From a virus, in the IMG/VR virus record IMGVR_UViG_3300008954_000003, positions 62,001-126,000 of that record: DNA of 64,000 bases; one strand, 5' to 3'. Positions within the stretch are counted from its first letter, which is position 1. Each line of letters starts with the position of its first letter. Below, in pieces: positions 44,202 through 53,495 of this stretch. Both the position numbers and the translations under genes were made by a program. The notes beneath the pieces were generated by a model that did not search any database, was not told where the DNA came from, and saw only the letters and a list, made by a program, of their open reading frames with translations.

Positions 44202-46904
44202 ATGAGTAATATTAAGATATTTTTTCCACATGAGAATTTAAACCCGCAGGGGTGGGTGACAGACTTTTTGACAAGTCAAATCAAAAGCACAGACACCCTT
44301 GCCCAGGTTCTATATCACCCAAACATTGATCCCGTTGTTGCAAAAGAGTTCAACATAAGCCCTGACCTTCTAAAAGATATAAATCGCAAGAGGGTGATTA
44401 AAGATGAGCAAATGTTTTCATTGAACCCTTATCATCATGACGAGTTCGAATCGACAGTTTTGTCATCAAGAGATTCAAAATTTGAAAAGGTCAAGTACAA
44501 GGACTACGTTCAGTTTTTTTCAAACATTGACGAATCACAACTTGCTGTTCTTTATCCAAGAATGCGATTCATTTATCGTTTCAAAAAGAAAGCAGAGGAC
44601 AAAAACTGGACCGAAATCCCACTTCCATTTGAAATCAAAACAAATATAAAAGACATAACCGGAAACAGATTTTCGAGAGGTGATGGTGCGGGCATTGAAG
44701 GGATAACCGTCAAGAGAGATTTTTCAACGTATGCGTATTTGAAGGTCGTCAATGTAAGTGCAAGGTTTTATTTTCAAAGTATAAATATCCTGACAAGAGA
44801 ACGCCCTCATTCAAAACTTCCAGCAGATAAGCCATTTAGTTTCATCAAACTAATCGGTTCATTACCTTCTAAGACGGAGCAGATCCTTTTAGAATATGGT
44901 TGGGGAGTTAATAAGGACGTTGACGCTTCAATAATCCCATCAGAGTTTCGAAGAGCAATTGAATTAAGAGAGAGAAAAAGATTCCCATTGAGATACGGAG
45001 GACACAACTTCAGTTTTGATCAGGATGGTTCGGTTAAATTGGGGGTTGAATACTTCTTGTCAGCAGAGGCCGATCTTTTTTCTGAAGGAGATACAGCTAT
45101 CGTTGGGAACCCTGCTCTTATGGAGGCTACAATAAAAAACAAGAGCACACGAGATGCAGCAAAGAGCTATCTCGGCGGCAAAAAGAGACTTGAAGAGATA
45201 AACAAAGAGTTGAATAAAGAAGGGCAGGCATCTAAGAAGAAGGGAATCATTGAGGTCGGCAAAAAAGGTTCCGATGCCAAAAAGAACTCAAAGAAAAAAG
45301 ATAAAAAAATGAAAGAGTTGGTTGACGAACAGAGAGAGCTGTCAAAACAGGTTCAGGCTCTGAGAAAATTGTTGGCTCCAAAAGATTCTGAGATGTTTAT
45401 CAATTATTTGATTGCAAAATATCAAATGTTCATGATCTCTTTTGAATCGAAAGAAGAAGAGAAGGATGATGATCCCGTGTTCACCGTTGATGGGAACCTT
45501 CACCTTGTTGTCCCTAAGAAAGGTACGAAAGATAGGGAGTTCCTTCGCTTGGCAAAGATTCACAACGAATATCGACTTGAAGATTTTGATTTTTCAAAAA
45601 CCACAAACAAACTTGCAAATTTGACACCGGCAGAACGTGTGAAAGCTGTGAGTGGCGCAAGAGAAGCGGCATTGAAAATGTTTCGCACAACGTTTAATAC
45701 TCCGGTTGGGTTTCAAAAGGGAAAAGAATACGGTCACACAATGTTCTTTCCATTGAGGGCTCTTGTTGGTGCCGTGCTTGATCTGTTGCCAGTAGAAGAG
45801 AGAAAGAAAGTTCCTTTTGTTGGCCTTGGGAACATGATTGGTCGTTCATTTAATAGAGAGTACTCTTTGAACATTGGGGACGTTCTTATTGAAGTGAAAA
45901 CGTTCCAAAAATGGTATTATGAAAATGCAATCAAAGCTCAAAGAGTTGAGTATTCCTTTATTGACTTCATGAACGACATCACAGACAAGCTCATCCCAGC
46001 CGCTGTGTATAACAATTCTACAATCCTTAGCAAGAGTAACATTGGCCCTGTTAAAAGGACGTTGCTGTATATCGATTCAAAGCCGAGTAGAGATCTTTTA
46101 TTTGAGGTCTATAAGAGTTCTCATCGTGGAACATTTAAAAAGCTTTTGAATATTTGCCATGCACCAAACACTTTGGGAATAAGAGATGTCAAATCTTTGG
46201 TGTATTATCACCAAGTAACAAACGCGATGTCAAAAATAGTGAATCCATACCTTAGCGTGTCTGTTGGGTCGCTGAAGAACTTTAATGAATCAAGGGATGC
46301 AGCAAACGGAATTCCACATTTAAAGATCGGTGCAGCAAACGGAGTTTTGAAGTCTATGGACTTCTCTTCAGAAGATATGCCGGGTTTAAGAAAGGCTTTG
46401 TGGGATCAGACAAGATCAGATTCGGCTGCCACGGTTTTGAAATACACTTATACCGCAAACGCTAAAATGTTTGGAAGCAATTTGTTTTTTAAAGGCGGCT
46501 ATTTCGCAGTCCCAGCAAACCCTCTTGGAATTGTTGGGGCATACGATCCTGGTATTGTTGGATATTATGGTATTCACAACACAACAGATGTCATTGATGC
46601 CAACGGGAGTTATGAGACATCAATAGAGGGCATGTGGATTCACAACCCTGAAGATGTGAAGGAAAAGAAGAACAAAGCTGTTGCTGGGGATAACAAAACA
46701 ACAGAAAAACTCAAAGATTTTGTGTGGTACGATCCACTATCTTACATAAAGGATTCTTTTGAAAACGATCCAAACGTCCTTAAACGTCTTGGTCTAACAA
46801 AAGAGACAAAACCAGAAATCAAAAAGAAATCACAACCTGCAAAAGAAAAGCAAAAAGCAGGCTCTGTTGCGGAGAAGGTGAAAGACTCTTCAGAGGGACT
46901 ATAA
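44202..46904 (+). CDS. Large baseplate-associated structural protein
   Basis: A 900-residue protein following the gp53-like gene. Recognisable segments include ILLEYGWGVNK near 230 and a Lys-rich disordered stretch around 330-395, then a second ordered half (SIEGMWIHNPED near 810) and a Lys/Glu tail. No enzymatic motif. Size and place suit a baseplate hub or wedge protein; I cannot assign a T4 counterpart. Confidence 0.55.
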   Translation: MSNIKIFFPHENLNPQGWVTDFLTSQIKSTDTLAQVLYHPNIDPVVAKEFNISPDLLKDINRKRVIKDEQMFSLNPYHHDEFESTVLSSRDSKFEKVKYKDYVQFFSNIDESQLAVLYPRMRFIYRFKKKAEDKNWTEIPLPFEIKTNIKDITGNRFSRGDGAGIEGITVKRDFSTYAYLKVVNVSARFYFQSINILTRERPHSKLPADKPFSFIKLIGSLPSKTEQILLEYGWGVNKDVDASIIPSEFRRAIELRERKRFPLRYGGHNFSFDQDGSVKLGVEYFLSAEADLFSEGDTAIVGNPALMEATIKNKSTRDAAKSYLGGKKRLEEINKELNKEGQASKKKGIIEVGKKGSDAKKNSKKKDKKMKELVDEQRELSKQVQALRKLLAPKDSEMFINYLIAKYQMFMISFESKEEEKDDDPVFTVDGNLHLVVPKKGTKDREFLRLAKIHNEYRLEDFDFSKTTNKLANLTPAERVKAVSGAREAALKMFRTTFNTPVGFQKGKEYGHTMFFPLRALVGAVLDLLPVEERKKVPFVGLGNMIGRSFNREYSLNIGDVLIEVKTFQKWYYENAIKAQRVEYSFIDFMNDITDKLIPAAVYNNSTILSKSNIGPVKRTLLYIDSKPSRDLLFEVYKSSHRGTFKKLLNICHAPNTLGIRDVKSLVYYHQVTNAMSKIVNPYLSVSVGSLKNFNESRDAANGIPHLKIGAANGVLKSMDFSSEDMPGLRKALWDQTRSDSAATVLKYTYTANAKMFGSNLFFKGGYFAVPANPLGIVGAYDPGIVGYYGIHNTTDVIDANGSYETSIEGMWIHNPEDVKEKKNKAVAGDNKTTEKLKDFVWYDPLSYIKDSFENDPNVLKRLGLTKETKPEIKKKSQPAKEKQKAGSVAEKVKDSSEGL

Positions 46905-46907
46905 TCC

Positions 46908-48200
46908 ATGGCTCTTATATCAACAGCGAAAAATGGTGTCGGGCCAAAAGAATTCTTCAATGAAAGAGAAGAATTTAACGAAGCTTTTCCAACGAAAAGA
47001 ACACAAATCGATCTTTGGAAAGAGATTCCGTATTATGGCAAAGTTGACACGGAAGGTGATGTCATTCTTGTTCGGGAAAGTAGGTTGAAATATTTATCTC
47101 GCATTGGAGATCCTGAGATGCTTGCTTGTTTGGATTTTGTGACCGATGCTTTTGACGATTTAAGAACAAAATACGAATCAGAGTTTCGATCCGGCGTGAT
47201 TAACCCCAATTCAAAGTTTTTCACAAACGACCTTGTTCCAAAAAGAGCGTGGGAAAGCTCAAACTCTTTTTATGGTGGACACATTGACGAGTTTTACTTT
47301 GGACTCCTCGGAGACAGGCTGATCCCCGTTCAGCACTCAAATCAGATAAAGAACTTTGATGATTTTCTCAAGGTCCTCTTGTCTTATATAAGAGACACAG
47401 AAATTCCTATGTCGAGAGTAAGCTTTCATGAAGGACCAGACGCATCATCATTGTCAACGGGGATGGTTATTGATCTCTTTGATCTTGATGAAGGGGATGA
47501 TTCTATACGACAAGAATTCATGGGAGATCCAAACTTTGAGTTCTTTTGTAAGCGTTGTGTCGAGTTCGGCTTTAAACTTGATAAAGGAATGCCCTGGAGG
47601 CTTGTGTTCGACATAAGGTCGGAGAAGGCCCTTCCTTATATTTCGCGATACATAAAGATACCAGACAATCCTGTTGAAATGTATCAATCGATATTTGGCT
47701 TGTACTACTACCCTTTGTTTGGGGCTTTTGATGGTGGAAAAGAGGACTATTTTGCAGAGTTTCGTTCGATTGTTGAGACAATGTATAATGCGTTCAAGAA
47801 CATTGCACCGTTTTATTACGAATTCATTGGCTCTGATGGTGTTTGTGGCAACATCATCAAAAAAGTGAACGAGCGTCCACCAATCGAGATTGAAGATCCA
47901 GCAGTGTTCTTTTTAAACTTTTTTTACAAGGTAAGACAGGTGGAAATCAATGCGAAATTAACTCTTCAAAGACAAAAGTTTCATGAAACATCATTTCTTC
48001 ATATCTTGAAGACGTATCGATCTGTCAAAAAAGAGAAAGAGGGGCTCAATAAAGCTCTGAAATACATTAACTATAATTTGGGGACCTTAGCTGCCCGATA
48101 TGATTCGCTGAACAACATTAACTTGCGTCGGAAGCAGGGATCTGGTACTATAATCAAGCCGGAATTGACGGCCAATAAGAAAAGCTTTCTAGGGTTCTAA
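46908..48200 (+). CDS. Baseplate/tail structural protein, unknown
   Basis: A 430-residue acidic, aromatic-rich protein (YYGKVDTEGDVILVRESRLKYL near 43-64 in part; RWYENMYNAF-type helices later) ending in SFLGF. Its stop shares a base with the DNA polymerase start. It ends the structural block; its role is unknown but likely virion-associated by position. Confidence 0.5.
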   Translation: MALISTAKNGVGPKEFFNEREEFNEAFPTKRTQIDLWKEIPYYGKVDTEGDVILVRESRLKYLSRIGDPEMLACLDFVTDAFDDLRTKYESEFRSGVINPNSKFFTNDLVPKRAWESSNSFYGGHIDEFYFGLLGDRLIPVQHSNQIKNFDDFLKVLLSYIRDTEIPMSRVSFHEGPDASSLSTGMVIDLFDLDEGDDSIRQEFMGDPNFEFFCKRCVEFGFKLDKGMPWRLVFDIRSEKALPYISRYIKIPDNPVEMYQSIFGLYYYPLFGAFDGGKEDYFAEFRSIVETMYNAFKNIAPFYYEFIGSDGVCGNIIKKVNERPPIEIEDPAVFFLNFFYKVRQVEINAKLTLQRQKFHETSFLHILKTYRSVKKEKEGLNKALKYINYNLGTLAARYDSLNNINLRRKQGSGTIIKPELTANKKSFLGF

Positions 48201-49384
48201 TGATTTTCAGTACAATGGATTCAAAAAACGAATGTGTTGGTATATTCGCTGATGGCGAAATATACATGGATGACATCCCTGATGGGCTGTCTGCGACGTG
48301 GGAGTTCACCAAAAATTCAGACTTCCCTGGGGTTGAGTACGTTAAGCTTTATTGTTTGGGCAAAACCCTTAGTGATGTTTGCCCTGAGAGACTTGAAGAG
48401 GATTGGGAAGACTCCTGTAACAGAATGAAAGCTTTCATTAAGTCATTTAGGATTTCAAAAATTTCACTGAATGAGCATTGTTTTTACGATCTTGTCCCAG
48501 AGAGGTTTTTAAAGGAGTACTTCACTCTTAAAAATGAAATTGTTGGACATGTACTTGAAACCCATGAAAGACCAAAAGATTACGATCTTTTGTTAAGCTT
48601 GAGCAAACTCATTACAAGGATTTCAGAACAGGAAATCTCTTTGAATAGAGATTCTTTGAAAGGGGAGCTTGCCGATAAACAAGTCCTTAAGTTTTACAAA
48701 GGGTCAAGGGATTTGAGCAAGTACATAAAGTATGTGATTGAAGGGACAAAAACAGGTAGGCTGGTAACTGAACGTGGAAGTTTTCCAATTTTAAACCTCG
48801 ACAAAAAGGTTCGAAAGGCTATAATCCCAAAGAATGACAGGTTTGTTGAGCTAGATTTCAACGCCAACGAACTGAGAGTCTTTTGTTCTCTTGCGGGGCA
48901 GGAGCAACCACACTCTGACATTCATGAATGGAACCGAAAGAATTTATTCAAGAATGGCCTGACAAGAGATCAGGCAAAGAAGAATATATTCACATGGTTC
49001 TATGACGTTGGACGAAATGACGAGCTGCTTGAGAAGTTTTATGATAGGCCCAAGGTCATCCAAAAGTTTTTCGATGGCCAGAGCGTCACCACAGTCTTTG
49101 GAAGGACCATTGAGTCGGATGATCGGTGTGCCTTCAACAACATCGTGCAGAGTACAGCGAGTGACAACTTTATGCGTCAGGTTATAAAGGTCGATGAGAT
49201 GCTTGCAAAGAAGAAGTCTTTTGTTGCATTCATGGTCCACGATTCAATCGTTCTTGACTTCTCTGTTGAAGATACGGGGACCTTAAAAGAACTCATCAAA
49301 ACTTTCGAGGAAACAGAGCTTGGGAAATTCAAAGCAAATGTGAGTGTCGGCAAAAATTATGGGAGTATGAAAAGATATGATTAA
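48200..49384 (+). CDS. Short family-A DNA polymerase (polymerase domain only)
   Basis: A 394-residue protein with the palm and fingers motifs of family A: TGRLVTERGSFPILNL (185-200), motif A FVELDFNANELR (215-226, catalytic D219), motif B RDQAKKNIFTWFYD (256-269), IVQSTASD (315-322) and motif C MVHDS (345-349, catalytic D348). The second residue of the usual HDE is Ser. No 3'-5' exonuclease domain is present, so proofreading must be supplied elsewhere or be absent. T4 relatives normally use a family-B enzyme. Confidence 0.88.
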   Translation: MIFSTMDSKNECVGIFADGEIYMDDIPDGLSATWEFTKNSDFPGVEYVKLYCLGKTLSDVCPERLEEDWEDSCNRMKAFIKSFRISKISLNEHCFYDLVPERFLKEYFTLKNEIVGHVLETHERPKDYDLLLSLSKLITRISEQEISLNRDSLKGELADKQVLKFYKGSRDLSKYIKYVIEGTKTGRLVTERGSFPILNLDKKVRKAIIPKNDRFVELDFNANELRVFCSLAGQEQPHSDIHEWNRKNLFKNGLTRDQAKKNIFTWFYDVGRNDELLEKFYDRPKVIQKFFDGQSVTTVFGRTIESDDRCAFNNIVQSTASDNFMRQVIKVDEMLAKKKSFVAFMVHDSIVLDFSVEDTGTLKELIKTFEETELGKFKANVSVGKNYGSMKRYD

Positions 49385-50207
49385 TGTTATTGGTTTGGGA
49401 CATGCCGGGTGCGCTATTGCAACAAAATTCCTCTTTGACACCGCCAACTATAAAGTTCTTTTAATCGATGCGGAAGGATCCCTTGATGGCCCCGGAACTG
49501 TGCTTCTTGGCAAGCAAGAGTCGTTCAGGGCTTATGAGGAAAACACACCTTTTGTATCTGAATTCACAGAGCTGGAGGGGAAGGTATATTTTATCCTTGC
49601 TGGTGGTGGTGACGTGACGGGGAGCACGCTTGTTTTGTTGGAGCAATTGAAAAAGAAGGACATAACTGTTTTCTATATCAGACCAGACCTCGATCTTTGT
49701 TCTGAGGACCAAAGACTGAAAGCCAGGGCAACGTTCAAAATCCTTCAAGAGTTTTCACGTTCAGGTTTGTTGAGCAACATGGTTCTCTTTGATAACAAGA
49801 AGATAGAGAAAACTCTTGAAGACCTGTCCATAATGGACTACAATAGAAGAATAAATGACGTGATAAGTTCAGCAATTTTGATGAGAGATTATGTCGTAAA
49901 TACAGATTCGGTTGCCGGTGAGTTTGTTGAACCAAAAGAAATATCCAGGATTGCAACCATTGGAATGTGTAATATTGAGAGCGAAGAAGAAAACTATTTC
50001 TTTCCTTTTGAGAACATTCGTGAAAAGCAGTATGGATTTGCTGTCCCCTCTGAGGAACTTGAGGGTCGAAAGTTTATTTTCGGAGATGTTCGAAGGGTAT
50101 TGGCCAAGAACGATGATGACCTATGTGTTTCGTATAAAATTGTGCCAACAGATTATCGCGAAAGATACGTTTATATTTACGCTTTTACCAACTTTATTCA
50201 AGATTAG
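49377..50207 (+). CDS. Tubulin/FtsZ-superfamily GTPase-like protein
   Basis: A 276-residue protein whose N-terminus (NVIGLGHAGCAIA, 3-15) matches the first glycine loop of FtsZ and whose AGGGDVTGSTL (75-85) matches the tubulin signature GGGTGTG(S/A). A FtsZ-like NKK/helix region (VLFDNKKIEKTLEDLS, then DYNRRINDV) follows. It is shorter than FtsZ and the C-terminal domain is divergent. It overlaps the polymerase by 8 bases. Phage tubulins (PhuZ, TubZ) position or segregate DNA; the same is a guess here. Confidence 0.65.
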   Translation: MINVIGLGHAGCAIATKFLFDTANYKVLLIDAEGSLDGPGTVLLGKQESFRAYEENTPFVSEFTELEGKVYFILAGGGDVTGSTLVLLEQLKKKDITVFYIRPDLDLCSEDQRLKARATFKILQEFSRSGLLSNMVLFDNKKIEKTLEDLSIMDYNRRINDVISSAILMRDYVVNTDSVAGEFVEPKEISRIATIGMCNIESEEENYFFPFENIREKQYGFAVPSEELEGRKFIFGDVRRVLAKNDDDLCVSYKIVPTDYRERYVYIYAFTNFIQD

Positions 50208-50210
50208 CCC

Positions 50211-50239
50211 TTGACACTTACCCAAAAGTTTGGTATAGT
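50211..50239 (+). promoter_or_regulatory. Host-type sigma-70 promoter for gp32
   Basis: TTGACA (50211-50216), 17-base spacer, TATAGT (50234-50239). The preceding GCCC gives GCCCTTGACA, identical to the promoter at 63540. The expected start site near 50246 leaves a 40-base leader with a hairpin. Confidence 0.85.
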
Positions 50240-50254
50240 GTGGGCATTCAAACA

Positions 50255-50268
50255 CGCCCTTACGGGCG
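50255..50268 (+). promoter_or_regulatory. Leader hairpin before gp32
   Basis: CGCCC, loop TTAC, GGGCG, immediately upstream of the AAGGAG ribosome site of the ssDNA-binding protein. T4 gp32 represses its own translation through a structured leader; a similar operator is possible here. Confidence 0.5.
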
Positions 50269-50285
50269 ACAAGGAGCAAAAATTT

Positions 50286-51032
50286 ATGTTAAACATGGAA
50301 AAACTTAAACAACGATACAACGATTTACAAAACAAGAATAGCGGCGGAAGCAAGTACCTGAAACTTCCTGAAAATGGAACAGCGGTCATTCGTTTGGTTC
50401 CGACACCGGATGGAGATCCCTTCCGAAGTTATTACGTTCACTACAGAGTTCTTGACAAGGGGTCTGTGCTTTGTCCCAAGAGAAATTTTGGTGACAAGTG
50501 TGCCATTTGTGACTTCACCTCAAAACTTTACAATGAAGGAAGTGATGAGAGTAAGAAGGAAGCGTCGAAGATCGTTGCAAAGCAGCGGTTCTTCTCTATT
50601 GCTGTCAAGCGTGGTGAAGAGGAAGACGGTGTAAAATATTGGGGTTATAGTCCGACAGTCTATGCAGAACTGATGGGTTATTTCATGGACCCCGACTATG
50701 GTGATTTGTCACACCCTGATACAGGAACAGATCTCACCATCAAGCGTTATAAGGACGGTGGTTCTTACTTGAAAACAAAGGCCACTCCGAAGCGCAAGTC
50801 AACACCAGTTTCTGTTGATGATAAGATCAGAGGCAAGATTCTTGATTTTGAACCTGATTTTGAGTCACTGAATGTTCGACGCACATCTGATGAGGTCGCG
50901 ACAATTCTTGATGAGTACCTGCTTGGAAGCAATTCTGAGTCTGAAGGAGGTGATGAGCCAGAAACTCAGAACATTCCGATGGATCAGCCACAATCAGTGG
51001 AAGATACTTTTAAGGACTTGCTTGGTGCTTAA
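50286..51032 (+). CDS. gp32: Single-stranded DNA-binding protein (gp32-like)
   Basis: Start set at ATG 50286, after AAGGAG and downstream of the promoter; the frame is open further but overlaps the -35 box. The 248-residue protein has a basic N-terminus (MEKLKQRYNDLQNK), an OB-type core and the gp32 zinc set H52, C63, C72, C75 (same order and similar spacing as T4), plus an acidic C-terminal tail ending DTFKDLLGA for protein contacts. Confidence 0.9.
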   Translation: MLNMEKLKQRYNDLQNKNSGGSKYLKLPENGTAVIRLVPTPDGDPFRSYYVHYRVLDKGSVLCPKRNFGDKCAICDFTSKLYNEGSDESKKEASKIVAKQRFFSIAVKRGEEEDGVKYWGYSPTVYAELMGYFMDPDYGDLSHPDTGTDLTIKRYKDGGSYLKTKATPKRKSTPVSVDDKIRGKILDFEPDFESLNVRRTSDEVATILDEYLLGSNSESEGGDEPETQNIPMDQPQSVEDTFKDLLGA

Positions 51033-51052
51033 GTAAATCAGAGGGTTGCGAA

Positions 51053-51084
51053 ATGGAGGGGGAGGCTTTTGCCTCCCCCTCCAT
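51053..51084 (+). promoter_or_regulatory. 14-bp perfect hairpin between gp32 and uvsX
   Basis: ATGGAGGGGGAGGC, loop TTTT, GCCTCCCCCTCCAT, with no mismatch. No T run follows, and AAAGGAG for uvsX lies six bases after the stem. It could be a weak terminator, an RNase barrier or a translation switch, since the 5' arm itself looks like a Shine-Dalgarno sequence. Confidence 0.85.
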
Positions 51085-51099
51085 CATAAAGGAGAAGTC

Positions 51100-52260
51100 A
51101 TGGCAAAGAAAAAGAAAGTGAAAGCAGAAGGTCGTTTGTCAATTGCTGAGATGAGAAAGCTTGTGAACAAGAAGGCTGGCATCGACGTTGCTTATGATCT
51201 CACAAAAAAGAATCCGACAGATGTTTATGATTGGATATCCACAGGCTCACGTTGGCTTGATTCGATTATCTGTCGTGGAAAATTGGCCGGCATTCCCATG
51301 GGGAAAGTTGTTGAACTCGCAGGGCTTGAAGCGACAGGCAAGAGTTATATGGCCGCACAAATCGCAAAGAACGCACAAGAGAGAGGGGTAGATGTTGTAT
51401 ATTTTGACGCAGAGTCTGCAATTGATACGGAGTTTCTTAAAAACACTGGTTGCGATATCGAAAATTTGCTATACGTTCAAGCAGCGTCTGTTGAATTTGT
51501 TCTTGAAACTATTGAAGATTTATTGGCAAACAGTGGAAGTCCTATGCTCTTTGTATGGGATTCCATTGCGATGACACCAGCGGTGTCTGACGTTGAAGGA
51601 GACTTCAACCCCAATTCATCTGTTGGTGTCAAGGCGCGTGTGTTTGCAAAGGGAATGACAAAGATTATCCAACTGCTTGCAAACACAAGGTCAACGCTGC
51701 TCTGCCTGAATCAACTGAAGACCTTCATTCCGAAGGATAACGCACAAAGAATTCAAGCAATGATTGAACCGTATACGACACCGGGCGGCAAAGCTTTGAA
51801 CTATTCATATTCACTAAGAATTTGGTTGACGAATAGAAAATCAAAAGCAAGCTATCTAACGAACGAAGCAGGCTTCAGAATTGGTTCCGAGGTTAAGGCA
51901 AAGATTAAGAAGTCGCGCTTTGGAACAGACGGAAGAACATGCGCCTTCAAGATTCTCTGGGGAACAGACGACGTTGCAGTCCGTGATGAAGAGTCTTGGT
52001 TCGAAGCAATCAAGAACTCAGAGAGGTTGAAGCTTGCTGGTTCGTGGTATACTCTCATGTTCAGAGATGGAAAAGAAAAGAGGTTCCAGTCAAAGCAATG
52101 GCTTACACTATTGAAAGATAAAGATTTCAAGAAAGAAGTAATGAACGTGATGGACGAAGAAGTAATTCAAAAGTTTGACGATAAAACAGGCAATGCTGAG
52201 TTGTTTTACGATGTCGACAAGGAGGAGAGTGGTGCCGAGTCTGTACGCGATGATGAATAA
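51100..52260 (+). CDS. uvsX: UvsX/RecA-type recombinase
   Basis: Start set at ATG 51100 after AAAGGAGAAG; an upstream frame reads through the hairpin. The 386-residue protein has Walker A GLEATGKSY (about 74-82), Walker B MLFVWDSIA and the NQLK motif, in RecA order. It pairs with gp32 in strand invasion and recombination-dependent replication. Confidence 0.9.
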   Translation: MAKKKKVKAEGRLSIAEMRKLVNKKAGIDVAYDLTKKNPTDVYDWISTGSRWLDSIICRGKLAGIPMGKVVELAGLEATGKSYMAAQIAKNAQERGVDVVYFDAESAIDTEFLKNTGCDIENLLYVQAASVEFVLETIEDLLANSGSPMLFVWDSIAMTPAVSDVEGDFNPNSSVGVKARVFAKGMTKIIQLLANTRSTLLCLNQLKTFIPKDNAQRIQAMIEPYTTPGGKALNYSYSLRIWLTNRKSKASYLTNEAGFRIGSEVKAKIKKSRFGTDGRTCAFKILWGTDDVAVRDEESWFEAIKNSERLKLAGSWYTLMFRDGKEKRFQSKQWLTLLKDKDFKKEVMNVMDEEVIQKFDDKTGNAELFYDVDKEESGAESVRDDE

Positions 52261-52408
52261 AACGGTGCTTGATCAGGATCAGACGATTGAAAAATTGCAG
52301 GCAGAGATTAAACGTCTCCGAGAAGGCATCAAGGCCGCATTGGAGGCTGATGATAGCGCCTGGGCAGATGATATATTGAGAGAGGCACTAAAGGAAAACA
52401 ATGAATAA
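52232..52408 (+). CDS. Small coiled-coil protein
   Basis: Start chosen at GTG 52232 because AGGAGG lies six bases upstream, inside the uvsX end; ATG 52250 is the alternative. About 58 residues with one long helix (DQDQTIEKLQAEIKRLREGI) and an acidic tail. Its end overlaps the ligase gene. Function unknown. Confidence 0.5.
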   Translation: MPSLYAMMNKTVLDQDQTIEKLQAEIKRLREGIKAALEADDSAWADDILREALKENNE

Positions 52409-53495
52409 GATAACACTTTATAAAACTGATTCAAAAGGAAAGACAAGGGTCTGGTCAATTTGGACAGAAGAAGACTCAATTTATACAGAGCATGGTTTGC
52501 TCGATGGCAAGACACAGATCTCTGAGAAGAAAGCTGTTGGCAAAAACATTGGAAAGGCCAACGAGACACTGCCTGAAGAACAGGCAGAACTTGAAGCAAA
52601 GTCTATTGCAAAAAAGAAGCAAGATAAAGGCTACGCTTCGTCTGTTGCAAAGAAAGGAACAGTGAGACTGAGCCCTATGCTTGCCCATAAGTGGGATCCC
52701 AAAAAGAAAAAACTCACCTACCCTGTTGATACTCAACCAAAACTTGATGGCGTTCGTTGCCTTGCATATTGGAAAGACGGCAAGATTGCTCTTATGAGTC
52801 GTGGTGGTAAACCATATAATGTTCCTCATATCGCAAGCGAACTTGATCAAAAAGGTCTTCCAAAAAATATCGTATTGGATGGGGAGCTTTATATTCATGG
52901 AATGCCGTTTCAGCTTTTCATGAGGCTCGTAAAAAAGAACAGGCCGGAAAGCATTGAATTGAAATTCTATGTTTATGATGTTGTTGACCTCAAGAAATTG
53001 GATGATACATGGTCAGCTCGTAAAGACACAATCGATGATGTCTTTGAGGAAACCTTGAATGATTGCGAATATATCTTTCCTATAAAAACAGGAACAGTGA
53101 TTTCTGAAGAAGAGGTCTTTGATATGCAGGCTTATTATATCAAGAAGGGTTATGAAGGGCTCATCATCAGACTTGATGATGGCAAATATAAGCTTGGACA
53201 TAGAAGCAGAGACTTGTTGAAATTCAAAAACTTTGATGATGAAGAATTCACAATTGTTGGTAGCACCAATGGCAAAGGCAAGATGATAGACGCTGTGATT
53301 TGGACATGCGAGACAATAGATGGCCAACAATTTCAGGTTGTTCCCGAGGGAACAATGGAACAACGAAAAGATTGGCTCAAATCAGCAGAAAGTTTTTATG
53401 GTAAACAACTCACAGTGCGATTCTTTGGGAAGAGTGAGGACAACATTCCACGTTTCCCAATTGGCAAAGCAATCCGAATTAAGGAGGACAAGTAA
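52401..53495 (+). CDS. ATP-dependent DNA ligase with N-terminal WGR-like domain
   Basis: A 364-residue protein. Residues 1-75 look like a WGR domain (nucleic-acid binding; RVWSIWTEEDSIYTEHG). The adenylation motif is QPKLDGVR (Lys114), followed by DGELY, the FYVYDVVDL motif, GLIIRLDDGKY and RDLLKFK, then an OB-type C-terminus. It would seal nicks in replication. Confidence 0.88.
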   Translation: MNKITLYKTDSKGKTRVWSIWTEEDSIYTEHGLLDGKTQISEKKAVGKNIGKANETLPEEQAELEAKSIAKKKQDKGYASSVAKKGTVRLSPMLAHKWDPKKKKLTYPVDTQPKLDGVRCLAYWKDGKIALMSRGGKPYNVPHIASELDQKGLPKNIVLDGELYIHGMPFQLFMRLVKKNRPESIELKFYVYDVVDLKKLDDTWSARKDTIDDVFEETLNDCEYIFPIKTGTVISEEEVFDMQAYYIKKGYEGLIIRLDDGKYKLGHRSRDLLKFKNFDDEEFTIVGSTNGKGKMIDAVIWTCETIDGQQFQVVPEGTMEQRKDWLKSAESFYGKQLTVRFFGKSEDNIPRFPIGKAIRIKEDK

